Below, in pieces: positions 1 through 5,462 of a DNA stretch of 7,243 nt. How positions within the stretch are numbered: position 1 is the first letter of the stretch; each line of letters starts with the position of its first letter. The translations under genes were made by a program, and so were the position numbers. The notes beneath the pieces are model-generated. The model saw only the letters and a program-made list of their open reading frames with translations. It did no database searches and was not told where the DNA came from. The DNA is from Chloroflexota bacterium (GTDB lineage: Bacteria; Chloroflexota; DTOL01; JACQYG01): contig JACQYG010000291.1 of NCBI GenBank assembly GCA_016208345.1, positions 1-7,243 of the forward strand, read 5' to 3'.

Positions 1-1
1 C

Positions 2-952
2 GTCACAACCGTTGTGCTGATTGTGCCCGTCACACTGCTGATTGCGCAATTGTTGGGAATCAATCCTCTGCCACTGCTAATGGCTGAGACGCTGTTATCC
101 AACGTGGGCGGAACGGCACCTTTGGTGGGCGACCCGCCTAATGTCCTCATCGGCTCGGCTGCCGGTTTCTCTTTTAACGATTTTCTGATTCATCTGGGTC
201 CCGTCGTCCCCCTAGCGTGGCTAGCCACGCTGCTCTTGCTCCGCGTCACTTTCCGCCAGGAATTGGCGCAGGTGCCAGAAGACGTCACCGCGGTGATGCG
301 GCTGACTCCGGCGGACGCCCTGCACGACCAGGCCACGCTGCGGAAGATTTTGATCGCGCTCGGCATTACCATCCTGCTGTTCTTTTTGCACGGCCTGCTG
401 CATTTGACGGCCGCGTTCGTTGCGATGATCGGTGCGGCCATTGCTTTGGCGTGGGTGCGTCCAGATGTGGATCAGATACTCAAGGATGTGGAGTGGGGGG
501 TGTTGCTCTTCTTCGCTGCGCTGTTTGTCGCGGTAGGAGGGCTGGAAGCGGCCGGTGTGCTTTCTGCCCTCGGACAGGTATTGGCCTCTCTCGCCGGAGG
601 CAATCTGGTGGTGACCAGTCTCCTGCTGCTGTGGGGGGCGGCGTTTCTGTCCGCCATAGTGGATAATATCCCCTTCACCATTGCGATAATTCCCGTGATT
701 CAGTATTTGGATAGTGTAGGCGTTCCGACTACCGCGCTGTGGTGGGCCTTGGCATTGGGCGCAGGCTTTGGCGGCAACGGTACGCCGATCGGCTCGACGG
801 CCGGTGTGCTGACGATGCGGTTGAGCGAAAAGACCCACACGCCGATCACGTTCAAGATTTGGCAGCGCTCCGGCTTCGTAGTTACAGTTGTCACCTGCCT
901 GGTCGCGAGCGTGTTCTTCGTCCTGTTCTTTGGCTGGATGAGCACGAGGTAG
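2..952 (+). CDS. ArsB/NhaD-type (SLC13/CitM-like) ion permease, 5'-truncated
   Basis: This is an integral membrane ion transporter of the ion-transporter superfamily, cut by the window start. The reading frame is open from base 2, and its first residues (VTTV) look like the end of the family's DNVTTV segment. A GTG at 14 is probably an internal valine, not the start. About 316 residues are visible; family members are usually near 420-450, so roughly the first quarter is missing. Two signature half-repeats are seen: SNVGGTAPLVGDPPN near the start, and VDNIPFTIAIIP followed by GFGGNGTPIGSTAG near the end. These are the re-entrant loops that form the transport site in this family. Long hydrophobic segments between them fit about eight membrane helices. 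The substrate (arsenite, sodium/proton, dicarboxylate or other anion) cannot be told from this part. It converges on the minus-strand operon and shares no unit with its neighbours. Codon use looks less GC-rich at third positions than in the downstream genes. Confidence 0.9.
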   Translation, partial: VTTVVLIVPVTLLIAQLLGINPLPLLMAETLLSNVGGTAPLVGDPPNVLIGSAAGFSFNDFLIHLGPVVPLAWLATLLLLRVTFRQELAQVPEDVTAVMRLTPADALHDQATLRKILIALGITILLFFLHGLLHLTAAFVAMIGAAIALAWVRPDVDQILKDVEWGVLLFFAALFVAVGGLEAAGVLSALGQVLASLAGGNLVVTSLLLLWGAAFLSAIVDNIPFTIAIIPVIQYLDSVGVPTTALWWALALGAGFGGNGTPIGSTAGVLTMRLSEKTHTPITFKIWQRSGFVVTVVTCLVASVFFVLFFGWMSTR

Positions 953-973
953 ACAAGGAAGTAGTGGACAATA

Positions 974-997
974 GACGGCCATCAGCGGTCAGCCGTC
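974..997. terminator. Weak inverted repeat between convergent genes
   Basis: GACGGC at 974-979 pairs perfectly with GCCGTC at 992-997 around a 12-nt loop. It lies in the 94-bp gap between the permease stop and the stop of the convergent metallo-hydrolase gene. A second, tight palindrome (CCTAA-g-TTAGG) is at 1007-1017. No real T-run follows on either strand; the minus strand has only TATTGT. It may be a weak bidirectional terminator or just an intergenic repeat. Confidence 0.25.
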
Positions 998-1046
998 AGA
1001 GTGTGCCCTAAGTTAGGCAGCGGGGCCGCGCTCGTGGCGCACTAGG

Positions 1047-1814
1047 CTAGAGCTCTATCTCCAGTCCATCGTAGGCCACCGTCACTCCAGGGAACTGGCG
1101 AACGTATTCCTCCAGTTGATCGTGGGGGCGGTTAAGGTGGTTGATATGGGTGAGGATCATGCGGGTGGCCCCCACCTGTTCCTTTAGGGCGATGGCCTCG
1201 CCCACGTCCAGGTGGGCCGCTGCGGGCCCGTTGGCGAAGAAAGGGGTATTGACCATGAGGAGATCGGCGCCCAAGACGAGCCGCCGGGCGTAGTTGCTCA
1301 GGCGGCTGTCGCCATCGGAAGTGTATACGATCTTTTGCCCGTTGACGTGAAAGGCCAGGCCGAAGCAAGGGACCGAGTGGTGCACGCCGAAAGGTACCGT
1401 GAAAAAGCCGTCGAAATAGACAGCCAGGCCTGGCCGAGAAGGGATGTGGAAAGCCACCTCTCCCAGGCGCCCCGCCCACTCCTCATTCGTTATATGGGAA
1501 TAGATCTTGGGCTCGGCCAGGAGGTCTAAATCCTTCCGCCAGTAGATGAATTCCTCCAGGCCGGCGCTGTGGTCGTAGTGATGGTGTGTCAAGAAGATCC
1601 CGTCCAGGCGTGTCACCTGGTTCCGGGCCAGGAGGTCCAGGATATTGGGGGGCGCGTCCACCAGGAGCTCATAGCCAGGCAAAGAGAATAAGACCGCGCC
1701 TCTTTCCTGAGCCAGCTTTCCGCCTTCTCTTCGAGCCCGGGTGCAGTGGTCGCAATCGCAGTTGATGGCCGGCACCCCCTCGGCAGCCCCAGTGCCCAGG
1801 AATCTGATCCGCAT
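1047..1814 (-). CDS. PhnP-like MBL-fold metallo-hydrolase, copy A (complete active site)
   Basis: This 255-aa protein of the metallo-beta-lactamase fold resembles PhnP, the phosphoribosyl 1,2-cyclic phosphate phosphodiesterase of the C-P lyase pathway. The start has the family's FLGTGAAEGVPAINCDC pattern. Cys19, Cys21 and Cys24 with His226 match PhnP's structural zinc site. The metal motif HxHxDH is present as His77, His79, Asp81 and His82, followed by His146 (VHHS), Asp167 (YTSD), His201 (AHLD) and His223 (LTHINH). All positions are offset by one to three from E. coli PhnP as I recall it, and the end (VAYDGLEIEL) also matches. It is therefore predicted to be an active dinuclear phosphodiesterase. 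No other C-P lyase gene is visible, so the substrate may be a different cyclic phosphate or nucleotide. The ATG start has AGAGG six bases upstream, inside the last codons of copy B. One base separates it from the copy B stop, so the two are an operon and probably translationally coupled. Confidence 0.9.
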   Translation of the reverse strand: MRIRFLGTGAAEGVPAINCDCDHCTRARREGGKLAQERGAVLFSLPGYELLVDAPPNILDLLARNQVTRLDGIFLTHHHYDHSAGLEEFIYWRKDLDLLAEPKIYSHITNEEWAGRLGEVAFHIPSRPGLAVYFDGFFTVPFGVHHSVPCFGLAFHVNGQKIVYTSDGDSRLSNYARRLVLGADLLMVNTPFFANGPAAAHLDVGEAIALKEQVGATRMILTHINHLNRPHDQLEEYVRQFPGVTVAYDGLEIEL

Positions 1815-1815
1815 A

Positions 1816-2580
1816 TCACACCTCTACGACCATGCCGTCGTAGGCCACGGCCACCTCAGGGTACTGCCGGACGTAGCGTTCCAGTTCGTCGTGGGGCTTG
1901 TTCAAGTGGTCGATGTGAGTCAGGATCAGCCGCTTGGCCCCCACTGCCTCACGCAAACGGAGGGCTTCCACTACGGTGATCTGCTCTTGGGCCGGGGGCT
2001 CAAAAGCAGGGGTATTGACGATCAGGAGGTCGCAGTTGCGCATGAAATGGCGGGCGTAGTTGGTCAGGCGACCCTGAGTATCCGAGGTGTAGATGGCCCG
2101 CCGATCCTTTTCCTTGATCGAGAAACCGAAGATGGGACGGCGCTGGCGGGCAGCGAAGGGGACGATGGAGACCTCGCCGAAGTACAGGGAGGCTCCTGGA
2201 TAGTATGGAACGTGGAACATGAGTTCCTCCAGCCTGGGCGTCCAGTGTTCCTGCTTGATGAGCTCAAACAGGGTGTCCTCGGCCAGGAAGTCCACGTTTT
2301 CCCGCCAGTATTCGAACTCCTTGATCCCACCAATGTGATCGTAGCTGGAGCTGGTGACCAGGATGCCATCCAGATGGGTGATATCATTCTTCAAGATAAG
2401 GATGCGGACATCCGGCGGTGTGTCCGCCAGGAGCTCATAGCCAGGCAAAGAGAATAAGACTGCGCTTCTCTCCCGAGCCAGTTTTCCACCCTCACTGCGG
2501 GCGCGGGTGCAGTGCTCGCAGTCACAATTTATGGCCGGGATGCCCTGGGCGGCCCCGGTGCCTAAAAAGGTGATCTTCAC
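1816..2580 (-). CDS. PhnP-like MBL-fold paralogue, copy B (degenerate active site)
   Basis: This 254-aa tandem paralogue of the next gene downstream is alignable along its whole length with one deleted residue. The conserved parts include FLGTGAAQGIPAINCDC, VLFSLPGYELL, YTSD, LTHIDH and VAYDGM. The HxHxDH motif has become Ser77-Ser78-Ser79-Tyr80-Asp81-His82, so both histidines are serine. The histidine at 146 is Gln within RQR, and the AHLD histidine is Gln200. In PhnP the lost residues build one metal site plus the proposed catalytic histidine. Asp81, His82, Asp167 and His222 (the other site) are kept, as are Cys19, Cys21, Cys24 and His225 (structural zinc). It is therefore predicted to be a stable fold binding at most one active-site metal: a pseudoenzyme, binding partner or regulator of copy A, or an enzyme of changed chemistry. 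The GTG start is chosen because GGAGG lies five bases upstream and the protein then aligns exactly with copy A. A TTG at 2595 would add five residues that contain this ribosome site. Confidence 0.85.
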   Translation of the reverse strand: MKITFLGTGAAQGIPAINCDCEHCTRARSEGGKLARERSAVLFSLPGYELLADTPPDVRILILKNDITHLDGILVTSSSYDHIGGIKEFEYWRENVDFLAEDTLFELIKQEHWTPRLEELMFHVPYYPGASLYFGEVSIVPFAARQRRPIFGFSIKEKDRRAIYTSDTQGRLTNYARHFMRNCDLLIVNTPAFEPPAQEQITVVEALRLREAVGAKRLILTHIDHLNKPHDELERYVRQYPEVAVAYDGMVVEV

Positions 2581-2585
2581 TCCAG

Positions 2586-2590
2586 CCTCC
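2586..2590 (-). promoter_or_regulatory. Ribosome binding site fixing the GTG start of copy B
   Basis: GGAGG on the minus strand lies 5 nt before the GTG at 2580-2578. This spacing equals that of the flavodiiron gene's site and favours GTG over the upstream TTG at 2595. Confidence 0.7.
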
Positions 2591-2633
2591 GGCAAGGGGC
2601 GGTTGGTGGTACTCTATCGTGTTCACCGCACAG

Positions 2634-2662
2634 ATAGTAATACTCCTCTGACACCCTGTCAA
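2634..2662 (-). promoter_or_regulatory. Sigma70-like promoter of the MBL-fold operon
   Basis: Reading the minus strand, a perfect TTGACA (-35, at 2662-2657) is followed by a 17-nt spacer and TACTAT (-10, at 2639-2634; four of six consensus bases). Transcription would start near 2627 and give a leader of about 47 nt before the GTG of copy B. Confidence 0.6.
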
Positions 2663-2703
2663 GGGCTTGATCGCAGATAAGCAATACGAGCTGGCTGGAC
2701 TGC

Positions 2704-2732
2704 TTGCCAACAGGTGACCTTTGTGATAGATT
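2704..2732 (+). promoter_or_regulatory. Sigma70-like extended -10 promoter of the flavodiiron gene
   Basis: TTGCCA (-35, 2704-2709) is followed by a 17-nt spacer and TAGATT (-10, 2727-2732). The -10 is preceded by TGA, giving the extended -10 pattern TGn. It runs divergently from the MBL-operon promoter, with the two -35 boxes about 41 nt apart. The predicted start near 2739 gives a leader of about 130 nt. Confidence 0.5.
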
Positions 2733-2738
2733 AGCTTC

Positions 2739-2860
2739 GGCTGAAAACCCAGGCGCCAGGGCCTAAACGGGTTCTTTGCCGGTAAACCGTCACCGTGACC
2801 CCTTGAAACAACTGAGCCTTCCGGCGGAAAAGCAGCGTAGTCTCACCACTAACATTCATA
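2739..2860 (+). other. Untranslated leader of the flavodiiron gene, no recognised element
   Basis: This non-coding stretch between the predicted promoter and the ribosome binding site is unusually long for the window. It contains short inverted repeats: CGGT-aa-ACCG near 2780-2789, and TTCC-ggc-GGAA at 2819-2829. Fragments such as GGGCCTAAAC and GCCGGTAAACCG loosely recall riboswitch cores, but no known class could be matched over its full consensus. Confidence 0.3.
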
Positions 2861-2870
2861 GGAGGCAGCA

Positions 2871-4055
2871 ATGAAGCCCTTCAAAATCCTGGAGGACCTC
2901 TACTATGTGGGGATGTTGGACCCCGACCGCAAGGTCTTCGACGTGATCATGCCGCTGGATCGTGGGACCACCTATAATTCCTACCTTATCCAGGCCGAGA
3001 AAGTGGCCATCGTGGAAACGGTCACGGTAACGCCGGCCGCCCAGGAGGAGTTTCTCTCTAACGTCAGGGCCCTGGTAAATCCCAAGGATATCGGCTACGT
3101 GGTGCTGAACCATCTGGAGCCGGACCACTCCGGGGCACTGGAGATCCTCTTGGCCCAGGCCCCGCAAGCCAGAGTGGTGGTCTCCCGCAGCGGGGAGCAC
3201 TTTGTGAAGAACTTGCTTAACCGCGACGTGCAGCCGCTCAGGATGGGCGACGGCGATTCGCTGGATCTGGGCGACAAGACCCTGCGCTTCATCACTGCCC
3301 CCTTCGTGCATTGGCCTGATACCATGCTGACCTACCTGGTGGAGGACAAGGTCCTCTTCCCCTGCGATTTCCTGGGGTGCCACTTCTGTGACCCGCGCCT
3401 CTACGACGACCTGGTGGAGGATTTCCGTTACTATTTCCGATACTATTTCGACGTGATCATGCGACCCTATAAGGAGTACTCGTTCAAGGCCTTGAAGAAG
3501 CTGGAGGGGCTGGACATCGCCCTCATCGCCCCCTCCCACGGCCCGATCTTGCGGACGAACCCCCGGCAGTACATCGAGCGTTACCGGGAGTGGGCCAGGC
3601 CCTCCGAGCCCTCGGCCCGCAAGAAGGCCCTGGTTCTTTATGCCAGTGCCTACGGCAATACCAGGCGCATGGCCGAGGCCGTGGCCCGGGGCCTGGGAGA
3701 CGGCAGCGCCGAGGTGGAGATCTTCGACATCGGCCAGGGGTGGCCGAAGGAGATGTTGGATAAGATAGAGGCTGCCGACGGCCTGGTCATTGGCTCTCCT
3801 ACCTTCGTGGGCGATGCCCTGAAGCCCATCTGGGACCTGCTCTCCAGCTTCGTCACCATCAAGGTCAAGGGCAAGGTGGGGGCGGCCTTTGGCTCCTATG
3901 GCTGGAGTGGCGAGGGTGTCCCGTTGGTGGAGCAGCGGCTCAAGGATCTGAAGCTCAAGGTACCCGAGCCCGGGATCAGGGTAGTACTGACTCCCACGGA
4001 GGAGGACCTGACCAACTGTCGGGAGTTCGGCAGGCGGCTTGCCCAGGACCTGTGA
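2871..4055 (+). CDS. fprA: Flavodiiron protein (A-type flavoprotein, FprA family)
   Basis: This 394-aa cytoplasmic oxidoreductase reduces O2 to water and/or NO to N2O, using electrons usually delivered by rubredoxin or a flavin/F420 partner. The N-terminal metallo-beta-lactamase-like domain (about 1-245) has all diiron ligands: His81, Glu83, Asp85 and His86 in NHLEPDHSG, His147 in FVHWPD, Asp166 in FPCDFLG and His223 in PSHGP. The C-terminal flavodoxin domain (about 252-394) has the FMN loops YASAYGNTRR (257-266), GSPTFVGDALKP (308-319) and SYGWSGEG (342-349). Length and domain order are those of the class A two-domain core, with no C-terminal rubredoxin or reductase extension. The ATG start has GGAGG five bases upstream. 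It is divergent from the MBL operon and first in a unit with the leader peptide and trpS. Its stop TGA overlaps a GTG (GTGA), which can start the Trp-rich leader. No rubredoxin gene is in the window, so the electron donor is unknown. Confidence 0.95.
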   Translation: MKPFKILEDLYYVGMLDPDRKVFDVIMPLDRGTTYNSYLIQAEKVAIVETVTVTPAAQEEFLSNVRALVNPKDIGYVVLNHLEPDHSGALEILLAQAPQARVVVSRSGEHFVKNLLNRDVQPLRMGDGDSLDLGDKTLRFITAPFVHWPDTMLTYLVEDKVLFPCDFLGCHFCDPRLYDDLVEDFRYYFRYYFDVIMRPYKEYSFKALKKLEGLDIALIAPSHGPILRTNPRQYIERYREWARPSEPSARKKALVLYASAYGNTRRMAEAVARGLGDGSAEVEIFDIGQGWPKEMLDKIEAADGLVIGSPTFVGDALKPIWDLLSSFVTIKVKGKVGAAFGSYGWSGEGVPLVEQRLKDLKLKVPEPGIRVVLTPTEEDLTNCREFGRRLAQDL

Positions 4056-4156
4056 GGGCGGCCAAGGGGATCCTCATCGCCTGGGACGATCTGAGCAGTT
4101 GGGCCTGGAGTTGGGCCCCAGGCCCAACACACAGACACCGGAGCGATTTTTGCTGA
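4052..4156 (+). CDS. Candidate Trp-rich leader peptide of trpS
   Basis: This 34-codon ORF fills the gap between fprA and trpS. Its GTG start overlaps the fprA stop (GTGA). Its TGA stop overlaps the first ATG of the trpS frame (TGATG at 4154-4158). Codons 11, 17, 19 and 21 are Trp (TGG), giving the run SSWAWSWAPGP. The three clustered codons lie inside the hairpin at 4098-4128. Four Trp codons in eleven, directly before a tryptophanyl-tRNA synthetase, is the hallmark of a ribosome-stalling attenuation leader; ribosome-mediated attenuation is known for an auxiliary trpS in Streptomyces. Weak points: the start is GTG with only AGGA three bases upstream (coupling from fprA could help), and no clear U-tract terminator follows. 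Two of the Trp codons sit in a repeated GTTGGGCC, so they are not independent. It would not be found by standard gene callers. Confidence 0.5.
   Translation: MRAAKGILIAWDDLSSWAWSWAPGPTHRHRSDFC
4098..4128 (+). promoter_or_regulatory. Hairpin with two alternative 5' arms in the trpS leader
   Basis: GTTGGGCCTGG (4098-4108) pairs perfectly over 11 bp with CCAGGCCCAAC (4118-4128), leaving a 9-nt loop. GTTGGGCC is repeated at 4110-4117 inside that loop and can instead pair over 8 bp with GGCCCAAC (4121-4128) around a 3-nt loop. The two forms exclude each other and compete for the same 3' arm. Trp codons 17 and 19 lie in the first 5' arm and codon 21 in the second, so a ribosome stalled at Trp would change which form is possible. 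The only nearby T-run is TTTTT at 4147-4151, 18 nt after the stem, so it is a poor intrinsic terminator as it stands. It may also act as an mRNA-stability or partial termination element between fprA and trpS. Confidence 0.55.
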
Positions 4157-4167
4157 TGGAGAGGAAA

Positions 4168-5196
4168 ATGAAGAAGGGGCGTATCCTGACCGGCCACCGG
4201 CCCACCGGCCCCAGACACCTGGGCCACCTGGTGGGGACGCTTGAGAGCTGGGCCCGGCTGCAAGATGAGTACGAATGCTACTTCCTCATCGCCGACTGGC
4301 ACGTGTTGACCACGGACTACAGCCACACCCAACGCATCCAGCAGAACATCCGCCATGTGCTGACAGACTGGCTGGCGGCGGGCAGCGACCCTGAACGCAG
4401 CACTATTGTATTGCAATCGGGCGTGCCAGAGCACGCCGAGCTGGCCCTACTCCTTAGCATGCTGGTCACGGTGGCGCGGCTGGAACGGGTGCCCACGTAC
4501 AAGGAGCAGATCCAGGAGCTCCGGCTGGAGCCGTCTTTGGGGCTTCTGGCCTATCCTGTCCTTCAGGCGGCTGACATCCTGATCTACCGGGCAGACACGG
4601 TGCCGGTGGGCGAGGACCAGATGCCCCACATCGAGCTGTCCCGGGAGCTGGCCCGGCGTTTTAATAGCCTGTATCGGAATATCTTCCCTGAGCCCCAAGG
4701 ACTATTGAGCACGGCGCCGCGCCTCCCCGGCCTGGACAACCGCACCATGCACGCTAGCTGGGGAAATGCGATTTACCTCTCCGATGACCGGGAGGCAGTG
4801 CGGCGCAAGGTGCTGTCCATGTACACCGACCCCACTCGCATCCACGCCACTGACCCCGGCCATGTGGAGGGAAATCCGGTCTTCGCCTACCACGACCTCT
4901 TCAACTCGGACCTCCACGAGGTGGAGGAATTGAAAGCGCGTTATCGCGCTGGCAAGGTGGGCGATGTGGAGGTGAAGGAACGCCTGGCCCGAGCCCTGAA
5001 CGACTACCTGGAGCCCCTGCGCCAGCGGAGGGCGGAGATAGTCGGGAGAGCCCATCTGGTGGACGATATTCTGGTCCAGGGCACGGCCCGGGCGCGGCTC
5101 CTGGCCAGAGAGACCATGGAGAAAGTGCGAGAGGACATGGCCCTGGCCTACAGCCGAGGCGCCAGATACAAGAGCTCAGGACATCAACTCGGATAG
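4168..5196 (+). CDS. trpS: Tryptophanyl-tRNA synthetase with a degenerate KMSKS loop
   Basis: This 342-aa class I aminoacyl-tRNA synthetase would charge tRNA-Trp in the cytoplasm. The HIGH-type motif is TGHRPTGPRHLGHLVG (8-23), with HLGH at 17-20. The tryptophan/ATP-site segment ADILIYRADTVPVGEDQ (135-151), the helix HIELSRELARRFN and the segment TDPTRIHATDPGHVEGNP (220-237) are all conserved. The C-terminal GKVGDVEVKERLARAL (262-277) is also typical. The length is normal. The KMSKS signature, expected before GNAIYLSD, reads TMHAS (193-197), so both lysines are gone while flanking LPGLDNR and WGNAIYLSDD are intact. Activity may be reduced or rely on other residues, or this may be an auxiliary or regulatory paralogue. 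ATG 4168 is preferred, with GGAG six bases and AGAGG three bases upstream. ATG 4156, which overlaps the leader stop, is an alternative adding four residues. The frame is open back to 4039, but that part codes for nothing family-like. Confidence 0.93.
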   Translation: MKKGRILTGHRPTGPRHLGHLVGTLESWARLQDEYECYFLIADWHVLTTDYSHTQRIQQNIRHVLTDWLAAGSDPERSTIVLQSGVPEHAELALLLSMLVTVARLERVPTYKEQIQELRLEPSLGLLAYPVLQAADILIYRADTVPVGEDQMPHIELSRELARRFNSLYRNIFPEPQGLLSTAPRLPGLDNRTMHASWGNAIYLSDDREAVRRKVLSMYTDPTRIHATDPGHVEGNPVFAYHDLFNSDLHEVEELKARYRAGKVGDVEVKERLARALNDYLEPLRQRRAEIVGRAHLVDDILVQGTARARLLARETMEKVREDMALAYSRGARYKSSGHQLG

Positions 5197-5230
5197 ACCC
5201 TGAAATGCGACGAAAGTCACAGACCAGTGT

Positions 5231-5266
5231 CGCCTGGTTAGTATAATGAAAACTGCCAACCAGGCG
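5231..5266 (+). promoter_or_regulatory. Perfect 9-bp inverted repeat enclosing a TATAAT box
   Basis: CGCCTGGTT (5231-5239) and AACCAGGCG (5258-5266) are exact reverse complements separated by 18 nt. A consensus TATAAT lies between them at 5242-5247. No good -35 is found at 16-18 nt; the nearest is GTCACA at 20 nt. It could be an operator over a promoter, or the stem of a weak terminator 34 nt after trpS, though only GTTTGCTTTGG follows the stem. Confidence 0.45.
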
Positions 5267-5375
5267 GTTTGCTTTGGTGCGAGTGCTGAATTTACGAGCG
5301 AGGGCGCGATAGAACCTGGCGCTTGCAAGGACTGTTGTGGGATGAGACCATCGCGGTTTAAGGAGGAAAAAGCGA

Positions 5376-5435
5376 ATGGCAGCAGATCCCCTGAACATCT
5401 GGCGACAGTCGTACTTGACAGGCACAGGGAGTTAG
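5376..5435 (+). CDS. Candidate 19-residue peptide ORF
   Basis: AAGGAGG at 5360-5366, the strongest Shine-Dalgarno match in the window, lies 9 nt before an ATG that opens a 19-codon ORF. The predicted peptide is MAADPLNIWRQSYLTGTGS. The pncAB promoter's -35 box lies inside it, so it could only be translated from an upstream transcript, for example from the TATAAT at 5242 or trpS read-through. It resembles no family known to me. It may be a leader peptide, a remnant of a longer gene or chance. Confidence 0.25.
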   Translation: MAADPLNIWRQSYLTGTGS

Positions 5436-5443
5436 AATAGAAT
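5415..5443 (+). promoter_or_regulatory. Sigma70-like promoter of pncAB
   Basis: A perfect TTGACA (5415-5420) is followed by a 17-nt spacer and TAGAAT (5438-5443; five of six consensus bases). The predicted start near 5450 gives a leader of about 76 nt before pncA. This is the best promoter in the window. Confidence 0.7.
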
Positions 5444-5462
5444 GTTCAGGCATTTGATACGG

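Noticed and set aside
221..982. Long minus-strand open frame opposite the permease
   Set aside because: It is low-complexity, polar, Gln/Arg-rich translation with no domain, antisense to a clear membrane transporter.
1741..2457. Long plus-strand open frame opposite MBL copy B
   Set aside because: The minus strand carries a full PhnP-like protein with promoter and ribosome site. The plus frame lacks a ribosome site and crosses the junction of the two real genes.
1047..2580. Assembly duplication explaining the two MBL genes
   Set aside because: The copies differ at many positions in every part of the protein, including a one-residue deletion and the active site, so they are true paralogues.
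2741..2790. c-di-GMP-I (GEMM) riboswitch before fprA
   Set aside because: GGGCCTAAAC and GCCGGTAAACCG recall the 3' half of the motif, but the essential GGGACGCAAAGCC core and the 5' AGGGCAAACC part are missing.
4039..4167. N-terminal extension of TrpRS from the ATG at 4039
   Set aside because: It would overlap the end of fprA, has no ribosome site, and encodes 43 residues unlike any TrpRS. The family sequence starts at KKGRILTG.
4056..4167. T-box leader for trpS
   Set aside because: The gap is too short, and no T-box sequence (TGG-containing antiterminator with GGTACCGCG) or terminator is present. The Trp-rich ORF fits better.
5246..5440. 64-codon open frame in the trpS-pncA gap
   Set aside because: The ATG overlaps a TATAAT box and has no Shine-Dalgarno, and the product shows no recognisable features.
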